64,000 bases of DNA, taken from contig JALGPY010000001.1 of the NCBI GenBank assembly GCA_023055425.1, positions 114,805,057-114,869,056 on the forward strand, read 5' to 3'. Each line of letters starts with the position of its first letter. The first letter of the stretch is position 1. Origin of the DNA: Linanthus parryae (taxonomy: Eukaryota > Streptophyta > Magnoliopsida > Ericales > Polemoniaceae). Both the position numbers and the translations under genes were made by a program. This document shows positions 10,676 through 24,205 of this stretch, piece by piece. Under the pieces are notes generated by a model. That model did not search any database. It had not been told where the DNA came from and saw only the letters and a program-made list of their open reading frames with translations.

Positions 10676-12773
10676 TTTCAAATTTTTGTTAATAACGCGT
10701 GAGCAACCACCGCGACGACTCATACACACATAACACCCAATCACTTTATCACTTTGTACCTCCCTCACACCCAATCAATTCCAAGAAACATTATTTAATT
10801 TTAAAAGCTTTCACCAGCTCACCCGAAGCTTCTTCTCAATCGTTTTCTTCACGGCAAAGAAATGATCACCGCCACCAAAAACTCCACCGCCCCACTCTCA
10901 ACCGCCTCAGCCTCCCTATAAAACCCAACACCCTCCTCGGCACACCCAGCAGCAGCAACCACCTCAACCAGATCACCAACTCCACCATCTTTTCCGCCAC
11001 CACCACCGTACATCACCATTACCGCCACCACCACCATCACTTCTCCCCACTGCAACCCACCTCTCTTGCGCTCTTTCTATCATTCTTTGCTCACAGTGAG
11101 CGAAACCAGAAGCAAATACCCGCAGCAAAAGCCGGGACTAGCCACTGCCGCCACTGCCGTCGGAAACCACCAAGAGGAAACCCACCGATCTATCTCCCTC
11201 TCCCTCTGTTTCTCCCTCTCGGTTCCTCTCCCACTCCCCTCTATATCGCGACCCAGAAAGAATAAAGAAGAAGGAGAAGAGGCAGCAGCCTCCAGCCGCT
11301 AGAAGAACCACCGTTGCCGCCGTCGTCCACCATTAAAACCGGCGAAGTGCTTCAGCCCAGAGAATCCGGAGCTACTCATACTCTCTCCTCCACCCAGTCA
11401 GCTCCCTGAGGCCCGATTAGAACCCAGGAGGTCCCATAAGTGCCCAACAGCAACCACAGGACCACTGTCGACCACACCGTCGTGAGCTCCGGCCGTCGTC
11501 TTCGACCCGGCTCAAATCTCCACCATTTTTTGCGTTTCTTCGACCGGTACACTCTAAATCTATCCCTAGGCTGATTTCAATACTTAGAATCACATTTCAA
11601 TGATTTGATTCTTGCTTTGTTTGAATAGGATTAGTATGTTCTTGTTAGGGGTAATTTTGTGCAGTTTCTGAAAACAGGGGGGTGGTATGTCCAACTTATT
11701 AGACTGTAATAAATGGTAGTTGGGGTATTTGCTTTCTTTCACATAACTTGGGGGCTTTCTTGTTAATTAACAATCTGAAATAGTAAAATAAAGATAAAAA
11801 TATGAATTTTAGGATATAAATTGTTTCCTACTATTTCTAACCATCTTTTTAATTGAATTAAAGTACAATTTAACATTTAAGAAATATGGGCAAAAATATT
11901 GCTAGTTGAATAAAACTTGCCTTCTTGAAAATTTACGAGTTAATGATATTTCGTAGTTATTTCTTTAAAATAAATAACTGTTTTAAATGGGTTGACTATC
12001 TAATTAGCAAATTTTAGAATTTAAATTAGCATTTTCTTATTTGATAGAAAGTATTTTATTTCTAAGATATTTTACAAATTCTCCAACAAGTAGCTATTTT
12101 ATAACTAGGATATTTACAAAAATTCATGGGTATTTAAGAATAAAATATGAATTGAATATAAACGTTAATTTGAAGTTAGGCTTTTGTATAATGTTAATCT
12201 ATTAGGAAAATTAATAAGTGTTGTATGGGGGACTTAAGTGATTCCTAATAGGACTTGTTACGCTTATGGCAATTCTTAATTGCATACTTGTATAATTTGC
12301 GACCGAATAAGAAAATATTATGTGTAGGTGACGAGTTCATAGACGAAGGCTACATGTTCTTCTAACGAGACTTTACGTGCTATTTGCTGAAAATTAAGGT
12401 AAGTGAACATGCCAATCCATGCGTGCCTAGCTCCTTTCGTGTCGTCAAATGATTTCTAATACATGTCTCAAAATGTGTTTATGATTTACATGTCTTACTT
12501 GTGATTGCTTTACTTTTTAAAGAGGTTGCTTTAATTTGATACTGACACACAAAAGTTAATAATGCTTAATAACGTAAAGTGGAAAGAGTTCTGCGGGAGA
12601 AGCTTACTATTGTCGTGTTGACTTTTGTCACTCGGCCCGTGGTTATTATTGTCGAGCTTGACTCGGCCCGTGGTTATTATTTTATTATTGTCGAGCTTGA
12701 CTCGGCCCGTGGTTATTATTATTGCTCCATGTACTCACCTCTCTGGCCGCAAGAAGTCTTAGGGGGGTGCCGA

Positions 12774-15700
12774 TGTAACACCACTAATCCCCGAGAGAGT
12801 TCTTAGTGCAATATCAAGACTTTGGGGAAGAATTTGTAAATAGTTTTTCACGAATTTAAAGTGGTCATTTTGGAGTTTTGGCGATGTTTGGACGTTGTTA
12901 GATGAATTTGAAGCACTAGAAATACCCGGGGTGGTAGTGGAATTATTTAAAAATTAAGTAGAGCATCTAATTCTAGTTTGTACCCCAAACTTCAAAAAAC
13001 TACACTTTCACCCCCAATGCATGCTCTCCACTTGTCAAACTAGTTTTGACACCTCTCCACTTAGGTTTCAACACCTCCCTATCCTCCCTCACCTTCTGAA
13101 TCCAGTGGAGAATTGAACAAAACACAATTTTCTTCACAACCCTTTTCTCCCTCATGAACATCACCATGAACCACAACCACCACCAACGAAGAACTCCACC
13201 TTAAGGCCTCCTCTTTCCGACCTGCTGCTACCATAGATAGCCACCAATTCCAGGAGAAAAACGCACAAATCAATTTCGAAAAAGATGGAGTATCAAGAGA
13301 GAATTCGGGTTTTGAAGGTAAGAACCCTAGTTTTGGTTATTCGTCAATTTCTCCCTTCTCATTGCATTTCAGCGCAATTAATCACCATATTCTTGTTCCT
13401 TGTGTCGAGGCGAGTCCGGAAAGCACAAACATGACCCCCAATTCGACAATTTTTGCTCCGGCCACCATGCATGCCGAACCCATCCGCCGCCAAACCTCCA
13501 TAGCCACCGGATTCTTGGTAAGCTCTCATTTCTTACTCATTTTTGTTGGGTATTGCATCAAAATGATCCTTAGGGCTCGATTAAACCTTCTAGCAACCCC
13601 TAATCTGCCCGGTATAGGTTTTGAGTTGGATTTGGTTCAAATTTTTCTCGGTTTTTCATGATTTTCCGGCATGCAAAGCAGCCCTGTTCCGGGCTTGTAT
13701 CTCTCTCGTTACTCACTCAAATCCTTCAATCCATATCTTTCTGGAATCCTCAGACAATTGGCTACAACTTTCATGTTTTAAATTTTTACCAATTCGGTCT
13801 CTAACCCAGCCAAAAATCGAATTGAAGTTGCTGTGTTCGTGCTTGTTCATGCTGAGTTTTTCCCACCAGCATTTTTGACCCAACTTTGGATCTCTGTATC
13901 TCCCTCGTTTTTGGTCCGTTTTGAATGATCTTTAACTTTCTGGAATCCTTGGTGAATTGTTTACAACTTTCATGTTGATTTCTTGGTCCAATTCGATCTC
14001 TAAACCCCCTGAAATTGGGCTTGAACATGGCTAGTTAGCTAGGTGTTTGATGTGTTCTTGGCTGTGAGTGCTCAAAAATTTTCTAAGTATAGAAGAATAT
14101 GGTGAAACATCCATTTTGTAATCCTTTTATCTTCTTCATAACTTAATGAAATTTAGATGTGTTTTCTCCTATGTGTAGCTGGTATATAATACTTCAAATC
14201 ATCGTCTCTGGGTCATGTTCAAATTTATAACGAATTGCTCACAAAACGAGCCTAAAGTTGCTAGTTTCAACTCATGGAACTTTCTTGAATTTTTCTAAGT
14301 GTTGAATCGGAATTTTTGTCCAACTTTGACTAGCGATATCTCTTTGAATACTTGGAGTTCTTAGGAGTTCAAATATGTTCTGGAAAGCTTGGAATACCCT
14401 CTTCAATACCCCACCTTCATATTTCCTAAACTCTCCATCATTTTACCACAAATCAGCTCCAAAGTTGACTAGTTGAGATGATTTCACTCTATCTTTGACT
14501 TTCAATTTTCTCACTCTAAATGACATTTATGGCCTTAGCGTTCTTCACGAAACTTGTTCGTATTCATATTCTGAGTCTAAATATCAAGTTTGACCAAGTT
14601 TGACTTTTCGCAAACCCTAGTTTGACTGAACTGTATAGGAGGGGCAAAATAGTAATTTCACTTAAACTTTGAATTGAGATTAGTTTAGTAACTTGGAGTT
14701 TGTCAGCATGTCCTGTATGCGTATTTGGAGTACTCGTATATAATTCTGGGCTAGTGTTGACCAAGTCAGATGTTGGGGTCTTTTTGCAATTTTACCAAAC
14801 TTTAGGGGCCTAAGTGCAAATTATTAAATGTTGTAGATTTCGATGCTAAGTACATATGGGAGAGTTAAGAGTAATTCTTACATGTTTTTGGGCCAATATG
14901 AGTATAATTTGGAGACCGGGAAACTAGACAGTTTTGGAGTATGAGGGGCGTTTTAGTCATTTATCTTGCACGACCCGCATTCCATGACATTCTTGCATAC
15001 AACCTCATATAGAGGGTAAATTCTAATAGACTATATACTTGACTTGTGTATATCCAGCCGTTATTAAGGATCGTTCGAAGTAGACGTACGTATTCGTGTT
15101 GTTGCATTTACTGTGAGATTCGGAGACGAGCGTTGTAGGAGTGCTAGCATTGCTTTGCGCCTTTCATGGCTCAGAGGTAAGTACATATGTACGACCTTTC
15201 ATATCAAAATGTGCGTATGTGTTTGATGCTTCAAATGAATACTCGATATATGAAAAAGTATGAGAATGCATGTTTCCACTCGAATGTTGTTAAACTATTT
15301 TATTCATCTCCTTTGAGAACTCTCGGAAATTACTTGTGAAATGTTGATATTCTAATTCTGTTTATGTGAAAGAGAAGACATAAAATACCTCTAATAGACT
15401 TAGGACGATGTACAGAGTACCGTTATTAATGGGAGGCGTCAAGCGATCCTCCATTTTCTTATGGCTAAGACCATTGAAGCAATGCTTCTTATTATTGGAT
15501 AGAACGTCAATGTTCAAAAATCCGCCCCCGATGAGCCAGAATGTATCAAGATATTGAGGCCAAGGGGTTTATAGAGCTATAGAGTGCTACTAATACTTGT
15601 AAGGGTCACTACGGTATAGGGGTGTCGACACTTAAGGCCTTTTAGCTAATGTTGTGAGCGGGGTTGACGAATGGGCTCCCTTAACGCTCGGGTGAAATAG

Positions 15701-17761
15701 GGTTTGATAGACCCTAGAAGGAACCCTTAGTGATTATTTCGTGATCCCTCTGTTTACATCGATCCTGCTGGTGGCTCTTGACACGCCTCAGCTAAATTAA
15801 ACTGTTGATTGAAGTCGAAATTCAAAATTGGCTACTTATTAATGTTGTTTGTGGCTCTTGATATGCCCTAATTGATTTGAAATGAATTGTAAATCTTGGC
15901 TACTCATGAAGTACTATCGTTATGAGTTCAAACGAACTTGTTTACTATCGTTATGAAGTACTATCGTGGTTTCTCAATGTTATTAAATTGAGAGGTTTTT
16001 GTTACTCGGTTACTTCAAGTTGATCCAAATTCTCCAATATGATAGTTTTACTGTTTAAATCTTCTGATTTGTTTCAACTCATGCTTCCGTGCCACTCGTT
16101 ACTTTACATGTCATAGTGTGTACTTACTCAGTTTTTACTGATCAATTTCTTCAAAACTGCGTCGGCTTTTGCCATTTTAAAACCGCAGGTCGTCAATCAA
16201 AGTCGGGGATCGGAACGCTGGAACGAGACGAAGAAGTTTAGTTAAGTCAGATCACTTAGTAGATCACAAATGTTATGTTTTAAATTGTACTTATTATCGA
16301 GATTTTGTAATGTACTTTAACCGAAATGTAAACTTAATAGTTAATAATCTACTTTTGGTTACCGATTGTCGCGTTAACCCTGGACTGAGATCCAGGGTCG
16401 TCTCAGATGGTATCAGAGCATCGGTTCTCCGGTTAAAGTGACTTTTCGATTTCCATTAGTAGAGGATAAGAAGATAAAACGTTTCAAAATTTAAAATTGA
16501 TTAGGCTAACCCAATTTGGCAATAAGGAGTAAACAAGCCGTCGGGGAGCTTGGGTACTTACGTATTGTTCAACTCAATTTGTATTTAGTTGTTGATTAAC
16601 TGTTAACTACTTGTTGATATGTGATCTATGCGAAATCCACTTGTTAATTATATGTTGGTTATTCTATGGGCATGTTTAGTTGCTATATAGAAATGATTTA
16701 TCATTGTCGTGTGATGCGTATCCGCGTTCCTTTGTTTGATTATGTTAATTAGTCGACGAGAGAGTAACGACGCTTTGATCTAGAAGACCATGAGACCAAT
16801 CTTTTCTTACCTACGAGAGATGACTTTTATGATTATATTTTGTTTTGTTTCATTTTGAGTTTATTTGACACAGTCATTTCCACATTAGACAGTTCAAACA
16901 ATAAATTATTTATTAAAAAAAAAATGGTTTTCCAAAATTATTGGGGTGTCGAGCTACCAAATTCCAAGTGATATGGACCACTTAGTTTATCAGTCCGCTG
17001 GCGCAACTCTTAGTACGACGGTACTATAAGCTGTACCCGCTGTGTAGACTAAGTTAGAACATTTGAAGCACATGCGAGTTGTGTTAGAGAGGCACGTTGT
17101 GTGACGACACATAGTGTCCTTTCTCCCTCGTATGCGTGGAACACTTTAGGTAAACTGTTGATTGAAGTCGAAATTCAAAATTGGCTACTTATTAATGTTG
17201 TTTGTGGCTCTTGATATGCCCTAATTGATTTGAAATGAATTGTAAATCTTGGCTACTCATGAAGTACTATCGTTATCAGTTCAAATGAACTTGTTTACTC
17301 TGGATATTTTACCAACTACTCGTGGTTTCTCAATGTTATTAAATTGAGAGGTTTTTGTTACTCGGTTACTTCAAGTTGATCCAAATTCTCCAATATGATA
17401 GTTTTACTGTTTAAATCTTCTGATTTGTTTCAACTCATGCTTCCGTGCCACTCGTTGCTTTACATGTCATAGTGTGTACTTACTCAGTTTTTACTGATCA
17501 ATTTCTTCAAAACTGCGTCGGCTTTTTCCATTTTAAAACCGCAGGTCGTCAATCAAAGTGGGGGATCGGAACGATGGAACGAGACGAAGAAGTTTAGTTA
17601 AGTCAGATCACTTAGTAGATCACAAATGTTATGTTTTAAATTGTACTTATTATCGAGATTTTGTAATGTACTTTAACCGAAATGTAAACTTAATAGTTAA
17701 TAATCTACTTTTGGTTACCGATTGTCGCGTTAACCCTGAACCGAGATCCCGGGTTGTTTCA
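12774..17761 (+). mobile_element. Gypsy element G2, deletion derivative with very long LTR
   Basis: Starts TGTAACACC and ends TTGTTTCA, with target duplication GCCGA at 12769-12773 and 17762-17766. The 5' LTR is 12774-16405 (3.6 kb), followed by the primer-site-like TGGTATCAGAGC at 16408-16419. Only about 740 bp of non-coding internal sequence follows. Then 17152-17761 repeats the last 600 or so bases of the LTR (15803-16405). The polyprotein region, polypurine tract and most of the 3' LTR are missing, as after an internal deletion. Confidence 0.8.
16408..16419 (+). other. Primer binding site of gypsy G2
   Basis: TGGTATCAGAGC lies three bases after the LTR end GTCGTCTCA and is complementary to the 3' end of plant initiator tRNA-Met. 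Confidence 0.8.
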
Positions 17762-18504
17762 GCCGACACCTAAGGTCTTGGAGTATGCGAGATGGATAGT
17801 AGATTCTTCCCCGTATCAACAAAGTTAATAAATTTCTATGAGATTTGGATTTTAAGAAAGAGAAAAGAAGAATTAGATTGGGAATAATTCTCTCCGTTTG
17901 AAAGTTGAGAATGGAAGATCAAAAGAATGAGAATTTTATAAGTGTTCTTACTGGATGCATCAGGTTCACTTCTTACAGTTTTACGATTATATTTGAGTTC
18001 CCGATTTACTCTGCAAGTTTACATTATTATGAATTATCACCTCTTTATATTTAATGTGAAAAGAAAGTTATGCTTCGTCTTCTGTCTTACGAGCTTGGGT
18101 GTCACTTACTCAATATTTCCATGCTGACTTTGAAAACTGCGGTTCTTGTTTCCTTCCCACCGTAGGTTTAGAAGCTGAAGACTAAGGGATAGCCGGGTAC
18201 GAGACTCACCTAGAACGACATCGTCACGAGTAGAATCTAGCCTAGTTAGCAAAAGTAATAAATAAATAATGTGGTTGTTTTGGAAACTCTCGTGTAATAT
18301 CTAGAGACTTTTTTAATGCTTAATATTGTGTAATAAAGAAATAATTTGGGATGTTATGCTTTTGATTTCCGCCGTTACTTTTAGCATCGCCCTCCCGGGC
18401 TTTCTGGTCCAGAACGGAAGGCTTGGGAATTCACGGGTCGTTGCAGGTGGAAGCTCCACCAGTGGGTTTTCATCACACCACCCCCATTTTTTGGCGCCAT
18501 TCAT

Positions 18505-19941
18505 CTCCTATAGGTGCAAGGAGGTCGATAGCAGTGATAACCGGAGCTAAAGAGGCCCCTAACGCCGGAACCGAGACCCACCTCCGACCACGTCGACGAC
18601 TAACCCGTAGAGACCCGTTTCTCGACAGTTTTTCGCCATTTTTGGCCAAGGTGACAGGTTTGTAGACGACGGCTAAGTAGAAGCTTTTACATGCTAGTGG
18701 CTGTGAACTAAGGTAAGTGAACATGCCAAGCCTTGCGTGCCAAGCTCCTTTCGTGTCGCAAGTTGATTTTGATACTTGTCTCAAAATGTGGTTGCTATTT
18801 GTTTACATGATTTATTTGAGATATTCTTCCACTGTACAGAAGTTGATTGGTTTGATATGGTCTCACGAATAATAATAATAATTCGTAATTAACGTAAAGT
18901 GGAAAGAGTTGTGCGGGAGAAGCGTATTATTGCCGTGTTGACTTCGATCACTCGGCCTGTGACTAGATTGGTCGTGTTGGCTGCGGTCACTCGACCCGTT
19001 TATTTTTACCCGGTCGCAACCTGCCGGGTTGCTCCATGTACTCACCTCTCTTTCCGCAAGAAGTCTTAGGGGGTTGCCGGCACTTAAGGTCTTGGAGTAT
19101 GCGAGATGGATAGTAGATTCTTCCCCGTATCAACATGGTTGATAACACATTTTCCCTAATATTTGGATATTTATAAAAGAAAAGAAGAAAGAGATTGGGA
19201 CTAATTCTCCTTGTTTGAAAGTCAAGAAAAGAATTTTATAAGAGTTCTTACTGGATGCATCAGGTTCACTTCTTACAGTTTTACAGTTAATATTTGAGTT
19301 CCTGATTTACTCTGCAAGTTTACATTTTTATGATTTATTTTCCTCTGTACATTTATTTCGAAAAGAAAGTTATGCCTCATCTTCTGTGTTACGAGCTTGG
19401 GTGTCACTTACTCAGTATTTACATGCTGAATTTGAAAACTACGGTTCCTGTTTCCTTCCCACCACAGGTCTAGGAGCTGAAGACTAAGGGGTAGCCGGGT
19501 ACGAGACTCACCAAGAAGGCTAACGTCACGAGTAGGATCTAGTGTAATTAGCCAGAATAATGTAGTAGTTTTGAGAACGCTTGTGTAATATTTAGACACG
19601 TTTGTGATGTTTAATATTATGTAATAAATAAAAATTCTGGGATGTTATGCTTTTGATTTCCGCCGTTACTTTTAGCATCGCCCTCCTGGGCTTTCTGGTC
19701 CGAAACGGAAGGCTTGGGAATTCGCGGGTCGTTGCAGGGGCACCCCGTCATAGCTTCGAGGACGAAGCTCTGCTTAAGGGGGGAAGGATGAAAGACCCCG
19801 TCATATTTCTAGGGGTAAAGTATTAATTTAAATAAGAATTTAGTTTCAAAACAAATAAATAAATTGGGTGGATTATTAACTAAGAAGTTTGCGGGTAAGA
19901 TTTTAGAAAACGTTAGAAAAATAATCGGAAATTTATATGTG
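18505..19941 (+). repeat. Direct repeat S2 of the gypsy cluster
   Basis: Second copy of 9215-10675 with the same LTR-end / polyprotein-tail / LTR-start arrangement: LTR end at 19736, TG of the next LTR at 19789. It ends at TATATGTG and joins copia gag sequence directly (AACTATAAC). A 59-bp stretch (18446-18504) of unknown origin separates it from the split LTR. Confidence 0.7.
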
Positions 19942-22900
19942 AACTATAACATGAACGAGATCAGTAAGACTCTGCCAGAATTGTTAAACATGCTGAAGAC
20001 AGCTGAACAGAGCATCAATAAAGGCAAGGGCAAGGCCATAGTGATGGTGAATAAGAGGAAGGGCAAGGGAGTTTCCTCTACCTCCAAAGGAAAGCGCAAG
20101 AAAGTTGCAAAATCCAAGGAAGCCCTAAAGCCTAGTGGGGGCGTGGCTAAAGGTGAATGTCACTACTGTAGCCAGCCGGGTCACTGGAGGAGGAATTGCC
20201 TCAAGTATCTAGAGGATAAAATGATTGGAATAGTGATTCCACCACCACCAGGTATTTTGGTTATAGACGTCAATCTATCTATTTCTTCATCTTGGGTATT
20301 GGATACTGAATGTGGATCTCACATTTGTCCAAATGTGCAGGGTTTAAAAAGAAGTAGAAGATTGGCTAAAAGGGAGATAGAACTACGTGTCGGGAATGGA
20401 GCAAGAGTTGCTACATTAGCTGTAGGCGTTTATGAACTATCTTTGCCTTCTGGACTTATTTTAGAATTAGACAATTGCTTTTATGTGCCTGTTATGAGCA
20501 GAAACATTATTTCAATTTCTTGTTTGGACGAGAAGGGTTTTTCTATTTCTATAAAGGTCAAGTGTTGCTCCACTTATTTTGATAGTATGCACTATTGTAG
20601 TGCGCATTTGTCTAATGGATTATATATCCTTGATCTAAATAATTCCATCTATAACATAAATACCAAAATGATTAAAACTAATGATTTAAATCTTACACAT
20701 CTATGGCCCTGTCATTTAGGCCATATAAATGAGCAACACATATCTAGACTCCATAAGGATGGACTTCTAGACTCATTTGATTTGGAATCATATGAGACAT
20801 GCGAATCTTGTTTATTAGGAAAAATGACAAAGTCCCATTTCAATAAGAAAGGTGAGAGGACTAGTGAGTAACTTGCACTCATACATACCGATGTATGTGG
20901 GCCGTTTCCCACGCCTGCCAGGGGTGGTTACACCTACTTCATTACGTTTACTGATGATTTCAGTAGATATGGATAGGTGTACCTTATGAAGGACAAATCC
21001 GAATCCTTTGAATTGTTCAAAGAATTCAAGAATGAAGTAGAGAAGCAACTTGGTAAGAGTATTAAGGCTTTGTGATCGGATCGTGGAGGAGAATACTTGA
21101 GCCAAGAGTTTGACGAGTATCTTAGAGAGTGTGGGATAGTATCCCATCTCACTCCACCCGGAACGCCACAATGGAATGGCATGTTCGAGAGGAGGAATCG
21201 CACACTATTAGATATGGTGCGGTCTATGATGTCTCAAACGGATCTTCTAATATCATTTTGGGGACATGCTCTCATGACGACAGCTTTTACCATTTACCGT
21301 GTTCCATCCAAATCAGTCATGAAGACACCATATGAGATACTCCCTCCGTCCCGCAAAGATAGTCCATATTTCTATTTTGGTCTGTCCCAAAATGATTGTC
21401 CACTTACATTTCAAGGTCAAAAATACAATGAAGTTACAATACTACCCTTTCATATTCAATGCATCTAGTCATGGAGAAAACAAAATCAAGGATAATAGTG
21501 GAAATAGCATGCCAACAACTTGTAGTGGGTAGCATTAATTGCATGTCTCCAAAAAAACTTGTAGTTTCAAAAATGGACTATCTTTGCGGGACGGAGGGAG
21601 TATGAACTGGGAAGCGTCACATAGTGTCATTCATGAAGATTTGGGGCTGCGATGTCTATGTAAAGCGTTTACAAACAGACAAGCTTGGGCCCAAAGCGGA
21701 TAAGTGTAAGTTTGTGGGATATACTAAGGAAACAAAAGGATATTATTTCTACAATCCAACCGAGAACAAAGTGTTTGTAGCTCGGACCGGCGTGTTTCTA
21801 GAAAGAGAGTTTGTCTCTAAAGAAGCACGTGGGAGGACTGTAGAACTTGAAGAAATTCAAGAACCACAAACCACTTAACAAATGATGGAACATGAGCAGG
21901 AGCCGCAAGTTGTTATGGAAGAACTTGTTCAGGTGACACAGGAACTCCGTAGGTCAGAAAGGGTACATCATGAGCCAAAGCGGTACGGAATTCTCGTGAC
22001 TGAGCCCGATGACATACCACTCATGGATAATGAGTCTGCAACCTACAGATAGGCCATGAATGGCCCAGACTCCAAGAAGTGGCTAGAAGCCGTGAGATCC
22101 GAAATCTAATCCATGTACACCAACAAACGATGGACTTTGGTGGAACCTGCCAAAGGGGCTCGTCCCATAGGGTGCAAGTGGGTCTTCAAGAAGACGACAG
22201 ACATGGATGGCAAGGTTGTTGCCTACAAGGGGTGATTGGTGGCGAAAGGGTATAGACAGATTCATGGTATTCACTACGATGAGACCTTTTCACCAGTCGC
22301 CATGACTAAATCCATTCGAATCATACTCGCCATTACATCTTACTATGACTATGAGATTTGGCAAATGGATATTAAAACAGCGTTCCTTTATGGGAACCTC
22401 CTCGAGGATGTGTATATGACACAACCGGAGGGTTTTGAGGATCCAGAGAATGCCAATAAAGTCTGTAAGATGCAAAGATCCATTTATGGATTAAAGCAAG
22501 CTTCTAGGAGTTGGAATCGACGTTTTGATGACGCGGTCAAAGAGTTTGGCTTCATCAAGAACGAAGACGAGCCATGTGTTTACAATAAGATTAGTATGTA
22601 GTGTTTCCGGTCTTGTATGTGGATGACATACTACTCATTGGAAACGATATTCCTACTTTGCGATCTGTTAAAGATTGGATGGGAAGGTGTTTCGCAATGA
22701 AGGAATTAGGAGATGCAGCTTATATACTTGGTATCAAGATCTACAGGGATAGATCTAGAAAGCTGCTCGTCCTAAGTCAAAGTACATACATTGACAAGGT
22801 GTTGAAGATGTTCATCATGCAAGATTCCGAGAAGGGATTCTTGCTCATGTCTGATGGAGTCACTCTATCCAAGACTGACTGTCCTTCCAATGAGATTGAA

Positions 22901-23605
22901 AAGGACCGCATGAGTAGGATACTCTATGCTTCGGCCATAGAATCCATCATGTACGCCATGTTGTGTACTAGACCAGACGTATCATACGCGTTGAGTACGG
23001 TGAGCAGATATCAGTCCAATCCAGGTGAGATTCACTGGATTGATGTCAAGAACATCTTAAAGTACTTGAGAAGAACTAAGGACGCGTTCAAGATATTTGG
23101 AGGTAAGGAAGAGCTAAGTGTAATTGGTTACACTGATGCAAGCTTCCAAACCGACAAAGATTACTACAGATCGCAATCAGGATACATGTTTTGCCTGAAT
23201 GGAGGAGCTGTGAGCTGGAAGAGTTCCAAGTAAGGGACAATTGCTGATTCTACAACAGAAGCTGAGTACATTGCTGCTGCGGAAGCAGCAAAAGAGGCAG
23301 TTTGGATAAAGAAGTTTATCACTGAGCTCGGCGGGGTCCCTAGCATCGTGGATCCCATAGAGTTGTATTGTGACAACTCTGGAGCGATCGCACAAGCCAA
23401 GGAACCAAGATCACACCAGAAATCGAAGCATGTACTTAGGAGATTCCATCTTATTCGTGATATGATCGATCGAGGAGATGTGATGATGTGCAAGATTCCA
23501 ACGGATGACAATCTTTCAGATCCTCTCACAAAGCCACTTGCGCAGCGAAAGCATGAAGGGCTCGCTAGATCTATATGCATTCGAGATGCACCATATTGGC
23601 TCTAG
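19942..23605 (+). pseudogene. Copia A gag-pol polyprotein remnant
   Basis: Gag tail NYNMNEISKTLPELLNMLK, zinc knuckle CHYCSQPGHWRRNC (CX2CX4HX4C), a protease region whose expected DSG(A) reads DTECGS, GAG-pre-integrase (HLGHIN ... CESCLLGK), integrase core (HTDVCGPF, SDRGGEY, PQWNGMFERRNRTLLD), reverse transcriptase (QMDIKTAFLYGNL, YVDDILLIGND) and RNase H (YTDASFQT, STTEAEYIAA, LYCDNSGA), ending DPLTKP ... IRDAPYWL. Breaks: stops near 20868, 20974, 21073, 22050, 22107, 22234 and 23231, a frame change near 22601, and a MITE at 21340-21600. The protein would act in the cytoplasmic particle for reverse transcription and integration; this copy cannot. Confidence 0.92.
21340..21600. mobile_element. 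Stowaway MITE (261 bp) in copia integrase
   Basis: Perfect-looking terminal inverted repeats start CTCCCTCCGTCCCGCAAAG and end with its complement CTTTGCGGGACGGAGGGAG, flanked by TA on both sides (21338-21339, 21601-21602). These are hallmarks of Stowaway elements moved by mariner-type transposases. It splits the integrase C-terminal region between SVMKTPYEI and SFMKIWGCDVYVKRL. Confidence 0.93.
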
Positions 23606-23619
23606 TTCAAGTGGGAGAC

Positions 23620-24205
23620 TGTTGGAATAGGTGCCCCAGAGGCAATCTATATTTAGTATGAACAATATTTTTGGCTAGAATATTCATTTATTAATTATTG
23701 TGATATTTAATATAATGAAGTCCTTAGATACAATGTGTTGTTTATCTTAAATATCTCTAGTCCATTATATTGGTTAATAGGACGATCAAATATATAATAG
23801 TATGTGTGTAGATTGATACGGAGATATCAAGTCTAACACATGAGTATGCATTAGGAGTGGTGGTATAATGGATTGACCCACGGCGAGAAGGATACATTAG
23901 ATTATGTCAAAGTAACAATCACTTCTCATAGTGCCAATAATATTATAGTCCTTAGACTTGAAGTCACTAGATACTCTAGTTGTGAAATATCATGCTTTAA
24001 TGTTATCCAACGTTGTGCCTTAACCGGACAACTATAAAGATAGCTATCGGGCATGATAGGAAGCAAGCTTAGAGATCGTAGTGACGTAGAGATGATTTGT
24101 CCCTCCCACATAATGGGAGAAAATATCTATGGCCACTCGAGGGAAGATGCTTATAGGAATGTCTGGCCAGACTCAGATAAATCAATATGGAGATATTGAT
24201 GTTAT
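23620..24205 (+). repeat. 3' LTR of copia A, left part
   Basis: Begins TGTTGGAATAGG right after the purine tract AAGTGGGAGA (23609-23618) and matches 6174-6718. It is cut after GATATTGATGTTAT by copia B; GTTAT (24201-24205) is the target duplication. Confidence 0.88.

Larger units (their letters stand above)
10516..18445 (+). repeat. Gypsy LTR (about 2.9 kb) split by element G2
   Basis: It begins TGAAAGACCCC after a purine tract and ends GTCGTTGCA. After removing 12774-17761 and one GCCGA copy it is about 2.9 kb. The portion 10700-11560 is C-rich with His- and Ser-rich spurious ORFs and resembles an LTR transcribed leader. The segments 12330-12773 and 17767-18445 match the corresponding part of S1 and S2. 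Confidence 0.6.
9215..19941 (+). mobile_element. Gypsy LTR cluster inserted in copia A gag
   Basis: The block separates the copia gag start (9207-9215) from the rest of gag (19942 onward). It is bounded by direct repeats of about 1.45 kb (9215-10675 and 18505-19941). Each repeat reads LTR end (...GTCGTTGCA), a roughly 50-bp internal remnant coding FEDEALLKG (the tail of a gypsy polyprotein), a purine tract, then the LTR start TGAAAGACCCCG. Between them lies one full-looking LTR (10516-18445, split by a second gypsy). No gag, RT or integrase remains. Part of copia gag is also missing at the junction. Confidence 0.65.

Noticed and set aside
10699..11302. 188-codon and overlapping 78-codon His/Ser/Pro-rich ORFs
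   Set aside because: Low-complexity frames within the C-rich transcribed part of a gypsy LTR; no domain, and the two overlap in different frames.
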